Positions 47,006-58,322 of a stretch of 64,000 bases of DNA are shown here, piece by piece; the stretch's first letter is position 1; each line of letters starts with the position of its first letter. The position numbers and the translations under genes were made by a program. The stretch spans positions 1,054,001-1,118,000 of the forward strand of contig NC_064654.1 in NCBI RefSeq assembly GCF_001723175.1, in the 5' to 3' direction. This stretch comes from Penicillium oxalicum (taxonomy: Eukaryota > Ascomycota > Eurotiomycetes > Eurotiales > Aspergillaceae). The notes below the pieces were generated by a model that saw nothing but the letters and a program-made list of their open reading frames with translations, had not been told where the DNA came from and searched no databases.

Positions 47006-49161
47006 TCGGTAATCGGACCGGTCGCTCCTTTCCTGTTTGACCGCCACCAGTTTTTGAAAGCGACATCAATGGAGGGGTTTTCATTCATCCATTCTGGCTG
47101 AGGATGTCAAGTTTCCGACAAATTCTCGATATGCGTATGCGCTGCCACGGGTCCCAGGGTTTATCCAAACATATGCCTTGGGATAGCTATTTCCCGATTG
47201 TCGACTGCAGCCACCAACCCACATCCATAAAGGACTCGCTCCGATGTTCTGCGTGCCTCTGTCTCGTGATCTTCTTCGATGCTGTTTCCGGTATTTACAG
47301 AGCAATTTTCGGGTGTGGATCCTGCAAGATCTCAGCCATCTGTACGACGTTGAACAAGAGCGCTAGGTCGCTGATCGTTCCCATCAACTTGCCGACCTCA
47401 AGTGAATCTTTTGGCGCCCAACAGCCAACCCATTGCCAATGGTCTCTCCATCGCCTCTTGACGACTGACCATCCCTCCAAGTCCGAAATCGAACGGGCGG
47501 TCCCAGATACTCGGCGTTGCGCTGGGTCTTTGGTAAGACGCTGAACTTTCAAGGTGACGCTGCCGGGTTGTGTATGAGAGCTTTGACAATGACAGACAGC
47601 AGACAGTCGAGCTCAAGGATCATAGAGATAGCTCCCTCGGAATCAAAGTCTGCTTTATTTGCACTTTTCCCCCGCCTCGGATCCATCCTCTTGGATAGCG
47701 GATGGCTGGTGCTTCATCGTTTTCGTAGACAAATAATCCATACTGTGCTCTTTATCTCATCCACCACAATACTCCGACCCGCAGCACTACCGAATTAGTG
47801 CCCAAGTATATGTACTAGCTTCAACTTCACCACATAATTGCCCACTACCCTCCAGGAGATGCCTAAACCCCAATAAATCTACCAATCTTATTGTCAAGTG
47901 GAGACAGACCCAATCGCCGACACCTGCACGGTTCACCGACTGGGCTTCGGTCCGTCAGTCCTCAGCCTCTTCCGTCCTGTTGAACCTTTTTCAGGACTCA
48001 GCCTATTCATGAACAATTCCATTCCTAGGGAGAACGGTAGTCTACACGGTTTGTATTAATCAAGCACTACGTTCGACCAGTTGTGTAAATGTATCATACT
48101 CAGGATGTCTCTTGACCGACAGCAACTCATTGGCTAGGAAGTACAGACATCTTTCTGTGGTAGATTATAGTCGGTATTCGATCTGGCCAGCCGCTCACAC
48201 AACACAAGCCCAAGCAGGTGTTTAACCGCCAAGGCCACGCCCGTTTTAGGGCTTGACGCTAACTTGCGCCAAAGGTTGAATCCAGAATCGAGCGCGATTG
48301 CTTTTTTTAAATACCTATTGTTTGACTCGTTTTCCTTCAAATTCTCCCTGCTCTGTGCAATGCCTCATACCTTAGACCAGTATACATCAAGAGTGCGTCG
48401 AACAACACCCCCCAATCCACTCCAGCCAGGCCAACAGCTACCTCGGAAATTGATTTGAGAACTGGGATGACTATGGCCTCGATGACTCTGGCCGCGACGA
48501 CTCCCATCCAGGCGGAAAGGCTCATGGCGACGGGAATCCGCCTTTGGGCGCGGCGGGGGTGGTTGCGGCGGCATTCTTGTAGAAAAAGTGGGATTCCCCC
48601 CTCCTTTTTCTTTTCATGAATGATGATTTTCGTGTGTTTCGACAAACCTAATGAGAGAATGGCCCTTGCCCCCTTCTATTTATGATACGGAAAAACATGA
48701 TCTATGATGCTTACCGAAGTGAGTGATATACGTTGTTCCAGTTCCCTGTTCTCTTCCCTCGTATGCATCGGGTTGATAGTTAATTGGTGCAGGAGTCGAG
48801 GTCTTATGAGCAAGGTCTGGGTCTCATAAAATTCTGGATATATTCTCTCATTTGAATGAATTACATTATCGGCCGAGAGAGCATTAACACGATGAAGTGG
48901 AAAATCCATTACTAGAATCAACCCAAAGCAATCAATAAAGACGGGACAAACTGCTCATGGTTTCCCCAAAAAAAAGTGCCGAAAAGACAAAAGGTCTAAA
49001 TCTAACCATCATAAGAATAAAATGCCCCCGAAACGCTTGATCGCCGTAAAATGAAAAGAATGATGTATCGATAAAATGGCTTCAGAGAGGGGCCTCATAA
49101 AAATAAAGGCCTCATGTCGATCACAAAGAAAGTGATGGACCTGCTGCTTCCATGTTCTCGT
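47006..49161. other. Gene-free region between yaf9 and the dioxygenase gene
   Basis: 2.16 kb between convergent genes. Frames up to about 146 codons exist (47104-47544 plus; 48645-48337 minus) but they overlap one another on opposite strands and have no recognised domain. The last 250 bp are AT-rich and probably 3' UTR of the dioxygenase gene. Confidence 0.6.
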
Positions 49162-50735
49162 TCAACATGTCGCTGACTTGGTCGTGTCCCGCGTGTGTTT
49201 CAAGAAGGGAATCAAACTTGTGCCTCCCGTACCAGACAGCCCCATGGAATTTGTCTCACTTGACCCTTTGGCTTGAGCACTCGCTGTAGCCAGATTGATC
49301 GTGTCCCCAGACTTGACCTTGAGGTCCGGTGGAGTATGCTTGCGGGCGGGTACGATAATGTACCGCGACACCATTTGAATATGAGCATCTCGGAAAGATG
49401 TCAGGGCCAGGACGGCGGCATTGTACGCTTCTTTCAATGAGGAGTCGACCTGGGGGGAGTTGACGAATGGGCGGATGTTAGAGAGTGACGAGAGGGCTTC
49501 CAGATAGCGCTTGTGCGAGGCTGGCATGTAATTTCTCATTTCCTGCAATGAGTCAAGCAATCAGTCATATGTTTCATGCATGGGTGTATCCTCCAATCTA
49601 CTATGCCTGTGCTTCTGCAGTTGAATGCTTACCTGAATGTAGCTTGTGCCTGAAGACTTCATACTTGTGCCTCCCGTCGCCGAGTGGCTGACTCCAAGGA
49701 AAATATCAAAGGTTTGAATCAGAGAGCTTTGGGCATTGCTGCCGCCACTGTATTGGTGCCATTCCCCATCACCGTGGCCCACATCGTAGAAGACGCCATT
49801 TGGCAAACCAGCAGCAGCCATGTTTTTGCTACCTGCTAGGAATGGCCGGAGCTGATGGAAGAAGACATGCGGCTGGTTGTGCTCATACATCCGGTTGAGT
49901 GTTCTGGTCAGATCTACCAGACCATCGGTGAATCGACAGAGCAAGGCCGTCAGCTGGGAGGTATCTTGGGCAGTCACAGCCTCGATGGCATCCAGCATCA
50001 ATGGGAGCAGTCGAGCGCCTTTGGCCTCGATGGCAACTGAAATCACCATGAACCATTCCTCATCTTTGGTGCCGGTGAAGGAAGTCAAAACTGAGAGGTG
50101 ATCTGGTTCAGTCACATTGGTGTCGGAGATACTGGTGAAATTCCAGAGCGTGACGGCTGCGTAAGTTGCACACGGTGGAAGTCCAAGCGCCCGGGAGATC
50201 TCAAGGAATGGCTTCGAGATGCAGGGTGGGAGAACCTATTGAACACATGTCAGTCGTTCGTACCCAGGCCAAAAAAAGAAGAAGAAAAAGAGACACAGGA
50301 ATAAAAAAAAAGAAAGATAAAGGGCAATCAGAGCGAAAGCAGTGGTTCGCTGCTCGGAGTGATACGATAATGATGCGTTTCGCCATGAATATGGACGTAG
50401 GGTTGAGACGAGAAGTGAATATCAACCCAAGGGTCACTTACGTCTTTCGGCTTCTCACCTCCCCAAATGTAGGCATGGGTGAGAAACCCCAAGATAGAGT
50501 ATGCCCGCCGCCATTCAGCTTCTGACTGCAGCCATGTGGTTGTCAAAACAGGCAGATCATCAACAAGGTCTCTGATCTGACCCGTCTTGATCAAAGTGGG
50601 CAGCTGGCCAGCGAGCTTCTCCCATGGAGCATAGTAGTTGTGAGGCAAGATCCGTAAAGGCAGACCAGTGGGCAGGAAGCCATGCACTGGAGAGACTGCA
50701 TAGTCACCAAGATGGATTCTGGGCGAGGTAATCAT
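49162..50735 (-). CDS. Indoleamine 2,3-dioxygenase family protein
   Basis: Three minus-strand exons, 50735-50442, 50235-49633 and 49542-49162, give 425 residues with phase-zero junctions. The proximal haem ligand is the His in MPASHKRYLEAL (about residue 309), equivalent to the MPxxHR histidine of human IDO1. Other family blocks are HAYIWGGEKP, DEEWFMVISVAIEAKG, and the substrate-side YSGGSNAQSSLIQTFDIFLG. The enzyme opens the indole ring of tryptophan to N-formylkynurenine, the first step toward kynurenine and de novo NAD (yeast Bna2). Fungi often have several paralogues (idoA-C), so the subtype is uncertain. It is divergent from kynureninase across a shared 1.1-kb promoter. Confidence 0.95.
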
Positions 50736-51858
50736 TGTGATGCACTTTCACTCAAGATGAAAGGAGGACGAAGAGTTTAAAGGGAACGACAGGCTTGATC
50801 TGGGCGAAGACGTATAGGGCACGGTGCTGAAAATAGGTAAACAGGGACACACAAGGTAACCCTTACCTGACTACGAGGGGGGGAGGTTTCAAAGGTGGCA
50901 CCCAACAAAAGAAAAGAAAAATCTGAAATTTGGTCTCAGATTGAAACGTCTTCGTGTTGATTTATCACATTAATAAATGTCTGCTCCATATCTTCTGCGC
51001 GGATTTTGTCCGGCCGGGCTTCGGGTCTTTGTATACGATCCGGAATCTGGGCGGATTACATTTCCGTGTTCCGGGTCTACGACGACTCCGTCATGGCAAC
51101 AACCTTATCTGACAGATAGATATACTTACGATCAAAAAAATGGTTCTGTGAATGATCATAGGTTCGATCAAACATTCAGATCAAGTCAGTTGTGACATTC
51201 CTGTGAATCATGCAAATCAAAGCAAACTTGTGTAAAGCTCAATGAACGCATCCATGTACGAGCACGTCATGTAGCGCTGTGCTTGACTGCAGCATTTGCC
51301 TAGATCACCAATCGTCTTGGTTGTCGACCCCCCAAATGAATTTTGCAAAACATGTGTCGTGGAGTGACCTGTACGCCATCCACGATGACAGGATAACTCT
51401 CACTCTGCGCTAGTCTGCAGGTGGTCTGCACATAATCCTAGTCATGATTGACTAATGAAAGAATGTAGATCCGGTCACCGATGAATGGCCCCGTCCAGTC
51501 CCCCAAGAGCGTACGAGCGTAAGAGCACAATGGCACTCTGATCGGAGATCCTCGCCTATTACCGCAATAATGTGGAGACGGAAACAGGAAGCGGAAGCGG
51601 AAGACAGGCTATCCGCCTGGCCCCTCCGTTCACTGCGTTGCCTCTGATTTGATTACTGCGAGGGCCCTCAATTATAAAATGGACCTGTAGCATGTGTTGT
51701 TCATCTCATTATTCCGACTGCTGACTCCCCCCCTCTCTCTCATCTGTGAACCAAAAATATCTTTGGTGGACGCAGTCGTATTTGTGATCCTTCTTCCCCT
51801 GCCTGCATCCCATAATCTACCCCAGACACGTCCCAATTCAAACCCACCTGCATCAACC
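50736..51858. promoter_or_regulatory. Shared divergent promoter of dioxygenase and kynureninase genes
   Basis: 1123 bp between two divergent kynurenine-pathway genes. It contains CCGGCCGG at 51010-51017 and CCG-N9-CGG at 51040-51054, shapes bound by Zn2Cys6 dimers, and three GGAAGC units near 51585-51602. No separate gene is visible. Confidence 0.6.
51040..51054. promoter_or_regulatory. Inverted CCG-N9-CGG element
   Basis: CCG at 51040-51042 and CGG at 51052-51054 separated by nine bases, embedded in ATCCG...CGGAT symmetry. Inverted CGG half sites are the standard target form of fungal Zn2Cys6 dimers. The link to the nearby regulator is inference. Confidence 0.3.
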
Positions 51859-53537
51859 ATGACAGCAACCAACGGCGTAAATGGGGCCAAGGCGCCAAAG
51901 CCTACATTCCCTGCCGAGGCAGCTACGAGAGAATATGCTGCTTCACTCGACAAAGCAGACCCGCTGCGTGCTCTCCGTGATGAATTTATTATCCCCTCAA
52001 AAGCCAATCTTGCCACAAAGAAGTTGGCAAAGCCAGGTAAGCATCAAAACAGTCGCAAAATGCACCGAGAAAGAAATCAGATAGAAAAAGAAAGAGAAAG
52101 AGAAAAAGTAGCCTGTGGGGAAAGATGGTCTTTTGCTGACATGCGACAAAAGGTCTCTCCTCTGATCCGAGCATTTACTTCTGCGGTAACTCGCTCGGTA
52201 TTCAGCCCAAGGCGATTGCCAAGTACATGGAAGCCCAGCTGGACACCTGGGCATCAATCGGAGTATGCGGCCATTTCACAAAATTGGAGGATTCTCCTCT
52301 TTCAGAATGGCAGCTCCTCTCGGAGCAGGCGTCGGCATCTATGTGCAAGATTGTTGGCGCTGCGCCAGACGAGGTCGCTGCCATGGGCACCTTGACAACC
52401 AATCTGCATCTCCTCCTGGCCAGTTTCTATAAGCCTACCGAGTCTCGGAAGAAGATCCTAATGGACTGGAAGGCGTTCCCCAGTGATCATGTGAGTGTAC
52501 AGAATAGCGAACATCTACGCAAGAAAGGCCCTTCGGGTGCTGACCAGATGAGATAGTACGCCATTGAGTCGCATATCGAATGGCACCGACTCGACGCCAA
52601 GGAGAACATGGTCCTTATCGGACCGGATGAGGGCACCTATGAGGTTTCCACCGACAAAATTCTTTCATACATTGACAAGCACGCTGGCGATGCTGCCGTT
52701 TTGCTTCTTCCGGGCATTCAATACTATACCGGCCAGTTCTTCGACATTCCCACCATCACCAAGTACGCTCAGGACCGAGGCCTGATCGTGGGTTGGGATT
52801 TGGCCCACGCTTACAGCAACGTCGAGATCAAGCTTCACGAGTGGAATGTTGACTTTGCTGCCTGGTGCACGTACAAATACGGCAACGCTGGACCCGGTGC
52901 TATGGCTGGTTTGTTCGTGCATGAACGCCACGGCAAGGTCGACTACAGCGAAGGCGAGGACGCCCCTAAGTTCCGTCACCGTCTGACTGGTTGGTACGGC
53001 GGTGATCGCTCCGTTCGATTCAAGATGGATAACAGTAAGCGCACTCACCTGTCTCCCCCTCCCCCTCCTCCTTTGCTCCTACAAACCCTCTTATGAAATA
53101 AAACCGCTGATCAATTCGCAGAATTTAAACCCATCCCCGGCGCCAACGGCTATGTCATTTCCAACCCTTCGGTCATCGATCTCACCACCCTTTGCGCTGC
53201 TCTTTCCGTCTTCGATAAGACCAGCATTGCTGACCTCCGCCAAAAGTCGTTCAAGCTGACTGCATACTTGGAGTACCTGCTTCTCAAGGATACCACAGAT
53301 GCAGACCGTATGTTCTCCATCATCACCCCGTCAGACCCGCACGCTCGCGGCGCTCAGCTGAGTGTGCTGCTGAAGCCGGGGCTCCTGCATAAGGTGGCGC
53401 AACGCCTGCAGGACGCGGGTATTATCTGTGACAAGCGGGAACCGGACGTGGTCCGAGTGGCTCCCGTGCCTTTGTATAACACCTTTGAGGAGGTGTACAC
53501 GTTTGTCGAGGTGTTTAAGAGTGCGCTGTCCGAGTAA
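51859..53537 (+). CDS. Kynureninase
   Basis: Four exons, 51859-52036, 52153-52490, 52557-53034 and 53122-53537, give 469 residues with consistent phases. Exon 2 begins [20 protein letters not shown], the conserved substrate/PLP pocket segment. WDLAHA carries the Asp that pairs with the PLP pyridine nitrogen (about residue 253) and [12 protein letters not shown] carries the Schiff-base lysine (about residue 279). RLTGWYGGD is another family motif. The enzyme cleaves kynurenine or 3-hydroxykynurenine to anthranilate or 3-hydroxyanthranilate plus alanine (yeast Bna5) in the cytosol. It acts downstream of the adjacent dioxygenase, after formamidase. The start was chosen at MTATNGVNG; the frame extends further upstream without a better initiator. 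The exon 2 acceptor is AAAAG, slightly unusual. Confidence 0.96.
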
Positions 53538-53877
53538 ATAGAATAAAAAAGGAAGAAAGAAAGCCTTTTCGATGGGGACATGAAAGTTTTTGGAAGGGAC
53601 ATTTGATGTGATACGAGTATAGATGAACTTGCGCTTTTTGCTTTTTAGTTCATTGCTCTTTTTACCCTTACATAGCGACACCGTTTTAGAGTCTGTATCG
53701 GTTGTTCATTTGCTTGATCAAGAAACACTAGTGTATATTTGTACAGGACTTTCTTCCTTTCTTTTCATCTTTTTTTTTTAAAAAAAAAAAGAAAAAAAGA
53801 AAAACCACTTGACAAGGTCCTCGGGAAACTCGCCAGAAATAGACACAAAGCAATTGCAGGGCTACTACCTAGATCAT
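53538..53877. other. Short convergent intergenic region
   Basis: 340 bp between the kynureninase stop and the regulator's stop. AT-rich with long T and A tracts (53769-53800), consistent with two facing polyadenylation regions. Confidence 0.65.
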
Positions 53878-56197
53878 TTAAAAATTGCCAATATTCGTCC
53901 AAGCATCCCCACTTCGCAAAAACTCCTGACCCTGTGAGAAGAAATTGGTCGCCAGGATGGAGAACTCATCATTCGTCAACGTGAGTTGTTGCGGCGACAC
54001 AACCGAGGTAGCCGTGTAGTCTGCAAACCCCGCCGCATTGCCCGCAAAAGTCCCGGGGGATTGCAAACTCGCCGACCGCTCCTCACCAATACGAGTCGGG
54101 GCAGGAAGAGGTGATGTCTGCGAGACTTCCGGGTTCGTCGTGGACGGACCTGCATAGAGCGAATCGCCGAAGAGACGACGTGCAGATGCAGCGTCGCTGT
54201 TGGATGAATACTCGAGGATTTCCCAGAACTTGGACAGGTCGATCAGCAGGCTTTGATTTTCGGCGCTTGGGTCGGACTGGTAGGTTGCTGAGACGGCGTC
54301 TTCAAGATGTTGAAGTCGTTGTGCGAGGCGAGCCATGTGCGGCCACTGTTGGCCGAGCTGTTGGACGAATTTGACGCATTTGGTGAAGCGGTCGCGCTTT
54401 TGTTCGCGGATGGTTTCGTTGTCGGTGAAGCTGAGCTGCAGTTCAATGGTGGCGACGACCGCGGCACTGTAGCCCAGAAGGGGATCTGAGACAAAGAAGC
54501 CCTTTTCTTCAAAGTAGTTGATAAAGTGAATGATCCAGGTGGTGTGAGAGGATATCAAATCAGACGTATGTTGAAGGAAGATTTCGGGGATGGTGCTTCT
54601 GAAGGTCCGGAGACTCAGTGACAGTAGAAGCGGGTGATTGAGCAGACAGAGCATGGTATGATACATGAATTGATTCAGGAACCATGGGCCCCAGTACTCA
54701 CGGTGAGCTTGAAGCTCTTCCAGTGACCTATCGTTGAGATTGGCTGGCTTGAACCGATGTGTAAGGGGCATTTTGGTCTCAAGGTCCATTTGTAGCGCGA
54801 TGATCTTAGAATACTCAGAGTGCGGCGACCAAGGGGGCACCGTGCTCGGTCGTCCATGAAGACGGACATATCTTCCCGTGCGCGCAAATGCCTCGCTGAG
54901 CATGATCACGTAGGCGAGAATTCCTTGATCTTGAATGTCGCTTCGTCTAGTTTCAGGGTGCGTCGGACCTGGAGAGAGTATCCGCGCAGGACGGGAAGGA
55001 CTACGCGGGTATGCGAGCCCTCCGACGTCTGGTAGGTCAATTGAAAAGTCCCCGCCATGAAGTCGCTTCAATAGACAGATGCTCCAAAAGCATCGCCGCC
55101 GTTCCTCTCGACTGATGTTGCTTATTGGAGCGCGCGGCTCCTGGCCGAGATTCGCACATTGAGCAAGATTCATGGCCAGACTGCTGTGAATGCTTGAGCG
55201 ATGTGTATTGCCATCTGCGGAAGTCATTCTTAGCCAGAAGATTCCCAGCTTCTCAATCTCAGGATTTCAGGGATCTGTTTCAAAAACGAAAAGAAGCGAG
55301 GAAAACTGGCAAACAGACGCCATAATCGGACATACTTGTAAAATCGACCATACTCAAAAGACAGAGGCATTGGAGAGTGGATACCTCAACCGGTCCTTCT
55401 GAGACTCGCTTCATGACGAGTCCACGAGCAACTTCTGCGTAGCTATTGACCTGCTCAGATAGATTTGAAGCGCTGCGGTGAGAGGTTGAAAATCGTAAAC
55501 AAAGAGCCAAGATGGCATAAATGACCTCAATATCTCTGCTCTGGAGGCTATTGATGAAACTGCCCGTGTGAAAGATAGGCAGAGGCTGCGATTCACAGTA
55601 GAGCAGATACAGCTCTGCGATTGCGACGACATCGTCCCATGGAGGTAGTGTCACCGAGACACTCGGTCCAGACAAGATCGATCGATTGAGATGCTGGCTT
55701 GTACTAGTTGATGTGCACTTGTCATTTGTGCCGACACTTGTTTTCGCCTAGTCAGTGATAATGCGCGTTTAGCAGTTGCAGAATCGAGGGGACTCATACC
55801 CGAGGTGATCAATCACTACGCCAAGCTTTCCCTCGAGACTTTTCAGTCGATCTTCCTGTGTGAAGATGTCAGCAACAAGTCTTTCTGACATTTTCATTTT
55901 GATGTGCATACTAATGACTGGGTAGTTCCTTGTCTGCCAGGACTAGTTCTTCCTGGCTCCTCCGGCTCTCGCAGTCGCCGTCTCTCCTCCGCGTAGACAC
56001 AGTTCTGTCGCAGTCTGGCACATAAAGAGCAGATCGGTTGTTCCCCAGGGCACTTGGCCTTTTTACGCCTTGAATCAAATCATCCTTAATATGCACTCTT
56101 TCGGACGATACTTTGGAATCTCTTACCTGCATGGTTCGCAGGCCTGCCGTACTCGTTTGGTGGGCCTTTCGGAGATTGAAGAATCCGAGTGTTCCAT
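53878..56197 (-). CDS. Zn2Cys6 fungal-specific transcription factor
   Basis: Five minus-strand exons, 56197-56127, 56068-55912, 55855-55800, 55736-55336 and 55214-53878, give 673 residues. Intron 1 splits the zinc cluster: ACEPC lies in exon 1 and RKKAKCPGEQPICSLCARL in exon 2, giving the exact spacing C-x2-C-x6-C-x6-C-x2-C-x6-C at residues 20-47. Exon 3 encodes the linker/coiled coil EDRLKSLEGKLGVVIDHL. The fungal_trans middle homology region follows (HTGSFINSLQSRDIEVIYA; CLLSMVDFTNGNTHRSSIH; ISREERRRCFWSICLL). The exon 4 acceptor must be AACAAG rather than the nearby CTAG to keep frame, so that junction is less certain. Its targets are unknown; its position beside two kynurenine genes makes pathway regulation an attractive guess. 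Confidence 0.88.
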
Positions 56198-57261
56198 ATG
56201 GACTAGATTGGATTCTATCTCGGCTCAATCATAGATGCGACATGATCAGGTGCAGGCGGATATGGCAAAGGTCGATAAATCCTGGGTAAAATGAGAATTC
56301 GTAGGGTTGTAACTTGTGTCACCACCAGCTTCGTTTGCTCCGCAAACACGTAATTGTCAACACCGGAATGTGTTGACACGCGGTCTTCAACACATGTGCG
56401 AGGGATCAAGAGAACTTATCAAACTGAAATGTGTCATTTGCATGAACTTTGCCCATGTCTACATTGAATTTCACTGAGATGCCCGTCGTGCGCGTCTATT
56501 TACATGACTAAGCAATGGCCACAGCACTACCAGCTGTCGGGACTGTGAGATCCCCAAGCCTGCCCGCCGTCCACAAACGGAGACTTCAGCCAGTCTGGAC
56601 GACCGCACCTACGGTCAATCTGGGGAGGCTAGTGGATGACAAATTGCTGTAACTACAGTCGCAGGGAGGCATCATTGAAATACATGTATCTCTATTCTTC
56701 AATGCATCACTTCCAGAACAATAATACAGACGAAATGGGCCAAGTGTCGGGGCAGTGATTACATGGAGGTGATGAGTTCCGCCCAGCCAATCTCACCTTA
56801 TTGACCAGCTTGGGCACGACGTATAACCACGGCTCTTGTCTTACGAGAGGCATGACCTTTCAGAGTGTCGAGGCTGGTCACAGCAAGAAATCCGATCATT
56901 AAACAGACGCATCCTTGCTTCACTAGTTCCCAAGGATCGCACAGGGCATGGGTGAAGTGAAGCATCCGTTTCCAAGCCTGTCGAGCCAAATACAAGCATA
57001 AAAGTCGATAGTTCGAGATGTTACTTCGTATTAGGGCGAATTGAGTGATAAGGATGCATGGACCTGGTAGAGTGAGACTGTGGAAGAAACCGGTACTTTG
57101 AATTGGTGCTCGAATCGGTTTATTTACAGCTCCAATCATAACTTTGCCTGCAAGCCCATCTATCCCACCACCGGAGTAGAAATACACCGCCGGAATCGAG
57201 GTGACCCCAACATAGCACCCTGAACAGATATCAAAGGAATATCAAACGGGATTGGCGCCGC
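56198..57261. other. Intergenic region between the regulator and cox7
   Basis: 1.06 kb. It holds the promoter of the Zn2Cys6 gene and the cox7 3' flank. A minus frame (57187-56798) is open for 129 codons but begins without an ATG and shows no recognised domain, so I do not call it. Confidence 0.55.
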
Positions 57262-57910
57262 TTATTTGTCACCGAACCAGGTCTTCTTGCCCTGTAGTTT
57301 GATCCGTATTAGTCACGGTTCGAGAATCACAACATTGCGTATTTCCCAGGAAAGAAAAAGCCGTAGTTGGCAGTTCAGTAAAGACTTACAAAGACCATAC
57401 GGCACATGGCGTAAGTAGTGGCTATTGATGCGTCAGCGCGAGAGTTGAAAGAATATCCAGGAATTGAAGACCATCACTCACCGGCACCGAGGCCGTAGAC
57501 AGTGAACAGGTAGGGGTACATGATGTAGCCACTACGGGAAGTCTGTCGGCAAAAATATTGTAAGATGATCGCCTATCTTGGGTCTCGGGAATCATGTTCA
57601 TGTCGCACTGACCTTCCACCATTGGCGCTTGCCGTCGTGGTTCTGGAAGAGACGCTGGTAGTAAGGGACACGGTTCTCGCGGAAAACGAAACTATAAGAG
57701 TAAATGTCAGCCATTTGAGAGGTTCATGATGCCCATCGAAGGTCAACGCGGGGCCCAGCAGATATGCCAATGCCACTTGATGCAGCCATAGTCCATGGAC
57801 CAAGACTGCAATTCGAATTGGCCAGCCTTTGGTGGCCCAATTTGGATCGCGAAGATCCCGAGAAGAAGGCAATTCACATACCCGGCCATGCGAGGAGCGG
57901 TGCGGAACAT
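57262..57910 (-). CDS. cox7: Cytochrome c oxidase subunit 7 (COX7/VIIa-like)
   Basis: Five tiny minus-strand exons, 57910-57882, 57691-57613, 57542-57482, 57421-57390 and 57291-57262, encode 76 residues with all phases consistent. The protein starts MFRTAPRMAG and continues ENRVPYYQRLFQNHDGKRQW, WKTSRSGYIMYPYLFTVYG and CRMVFGKKTWFGDK. The pattern of a basic N-terminal matrix segment with YQRLFQ, a WW-K step into one transmembrane helix (YIMYPYLFTVYGLGAATTYA) and a short basic tail matches yeast Cox7 and animal COX7A. It is a structural subunit of complex IV in the inner membrane. Every exon is under 80 nt, so automated annotation could easily miss it. It is divergent from the 58-kb gene. Confidence 0.78.
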
Positions 57911-58322
57911 CTTGGCGGTTGTAGGTGCGAAGCGAGGCTGGAGCGAGGAGAATCGATTGGCAATGGTACGATGTCGTGAGGTTCGGGAGAGCTGCAATTA
58001 AAAGTCATGTGATTTTCCTCTTCCTTCCGCCTTCCGCTCGCCCAACCATCTTGCGAGCCATCCACCCAAGTCCGGCTGCCCGTCCGCGTGTGCGCTTTTT
58101 AGAGTAACGTGACCTTTGCTGAGTCAGGAAAAGCAGCAGCCCGCAGCCCGTGCTCCTACCGAACCTGGTAAAGCGGCGTCCGCGGCATTTGAGCCGGAGG
58201 ATGTACGAAGGTCTAACTTGTCCACAGATGCCGCGATAGTGATCCTTGAGCCTTTCTTTTTTTTTCCAAAAGCAAAAGGATGGTGGAGTATCGGAACATT
58301 GTCGATTACTCGTGCTCGACCA
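57911..58322. promoter_or_regulatory. Shared divergent promoter of cox7 and the PPR-like gene
   Basis: 412 bp between two divergent genes for mitochondrial proteins. The downstream frame is open through part of this region, from 58116, but without an ATG before 58323. Confidence 0.5.

Noticed and set aside
47104..47552. Overlapping plus and minus frames of 146 and 85 codons after yaf9
   Set aside because: They overlap on opposite strands and neither has recognisable motifs.
48337..48645. 102-codon minus frame with a hydrophobic segment
   Set aside because: Possible small membrane protein, but no family or conserved feature is visible to support it.
56798..57187. 129-codon minus frame between the Zn2Cys6 gene and cox7
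   Set aside because: It starts with GTG rather than ATG and has no recognised domain.
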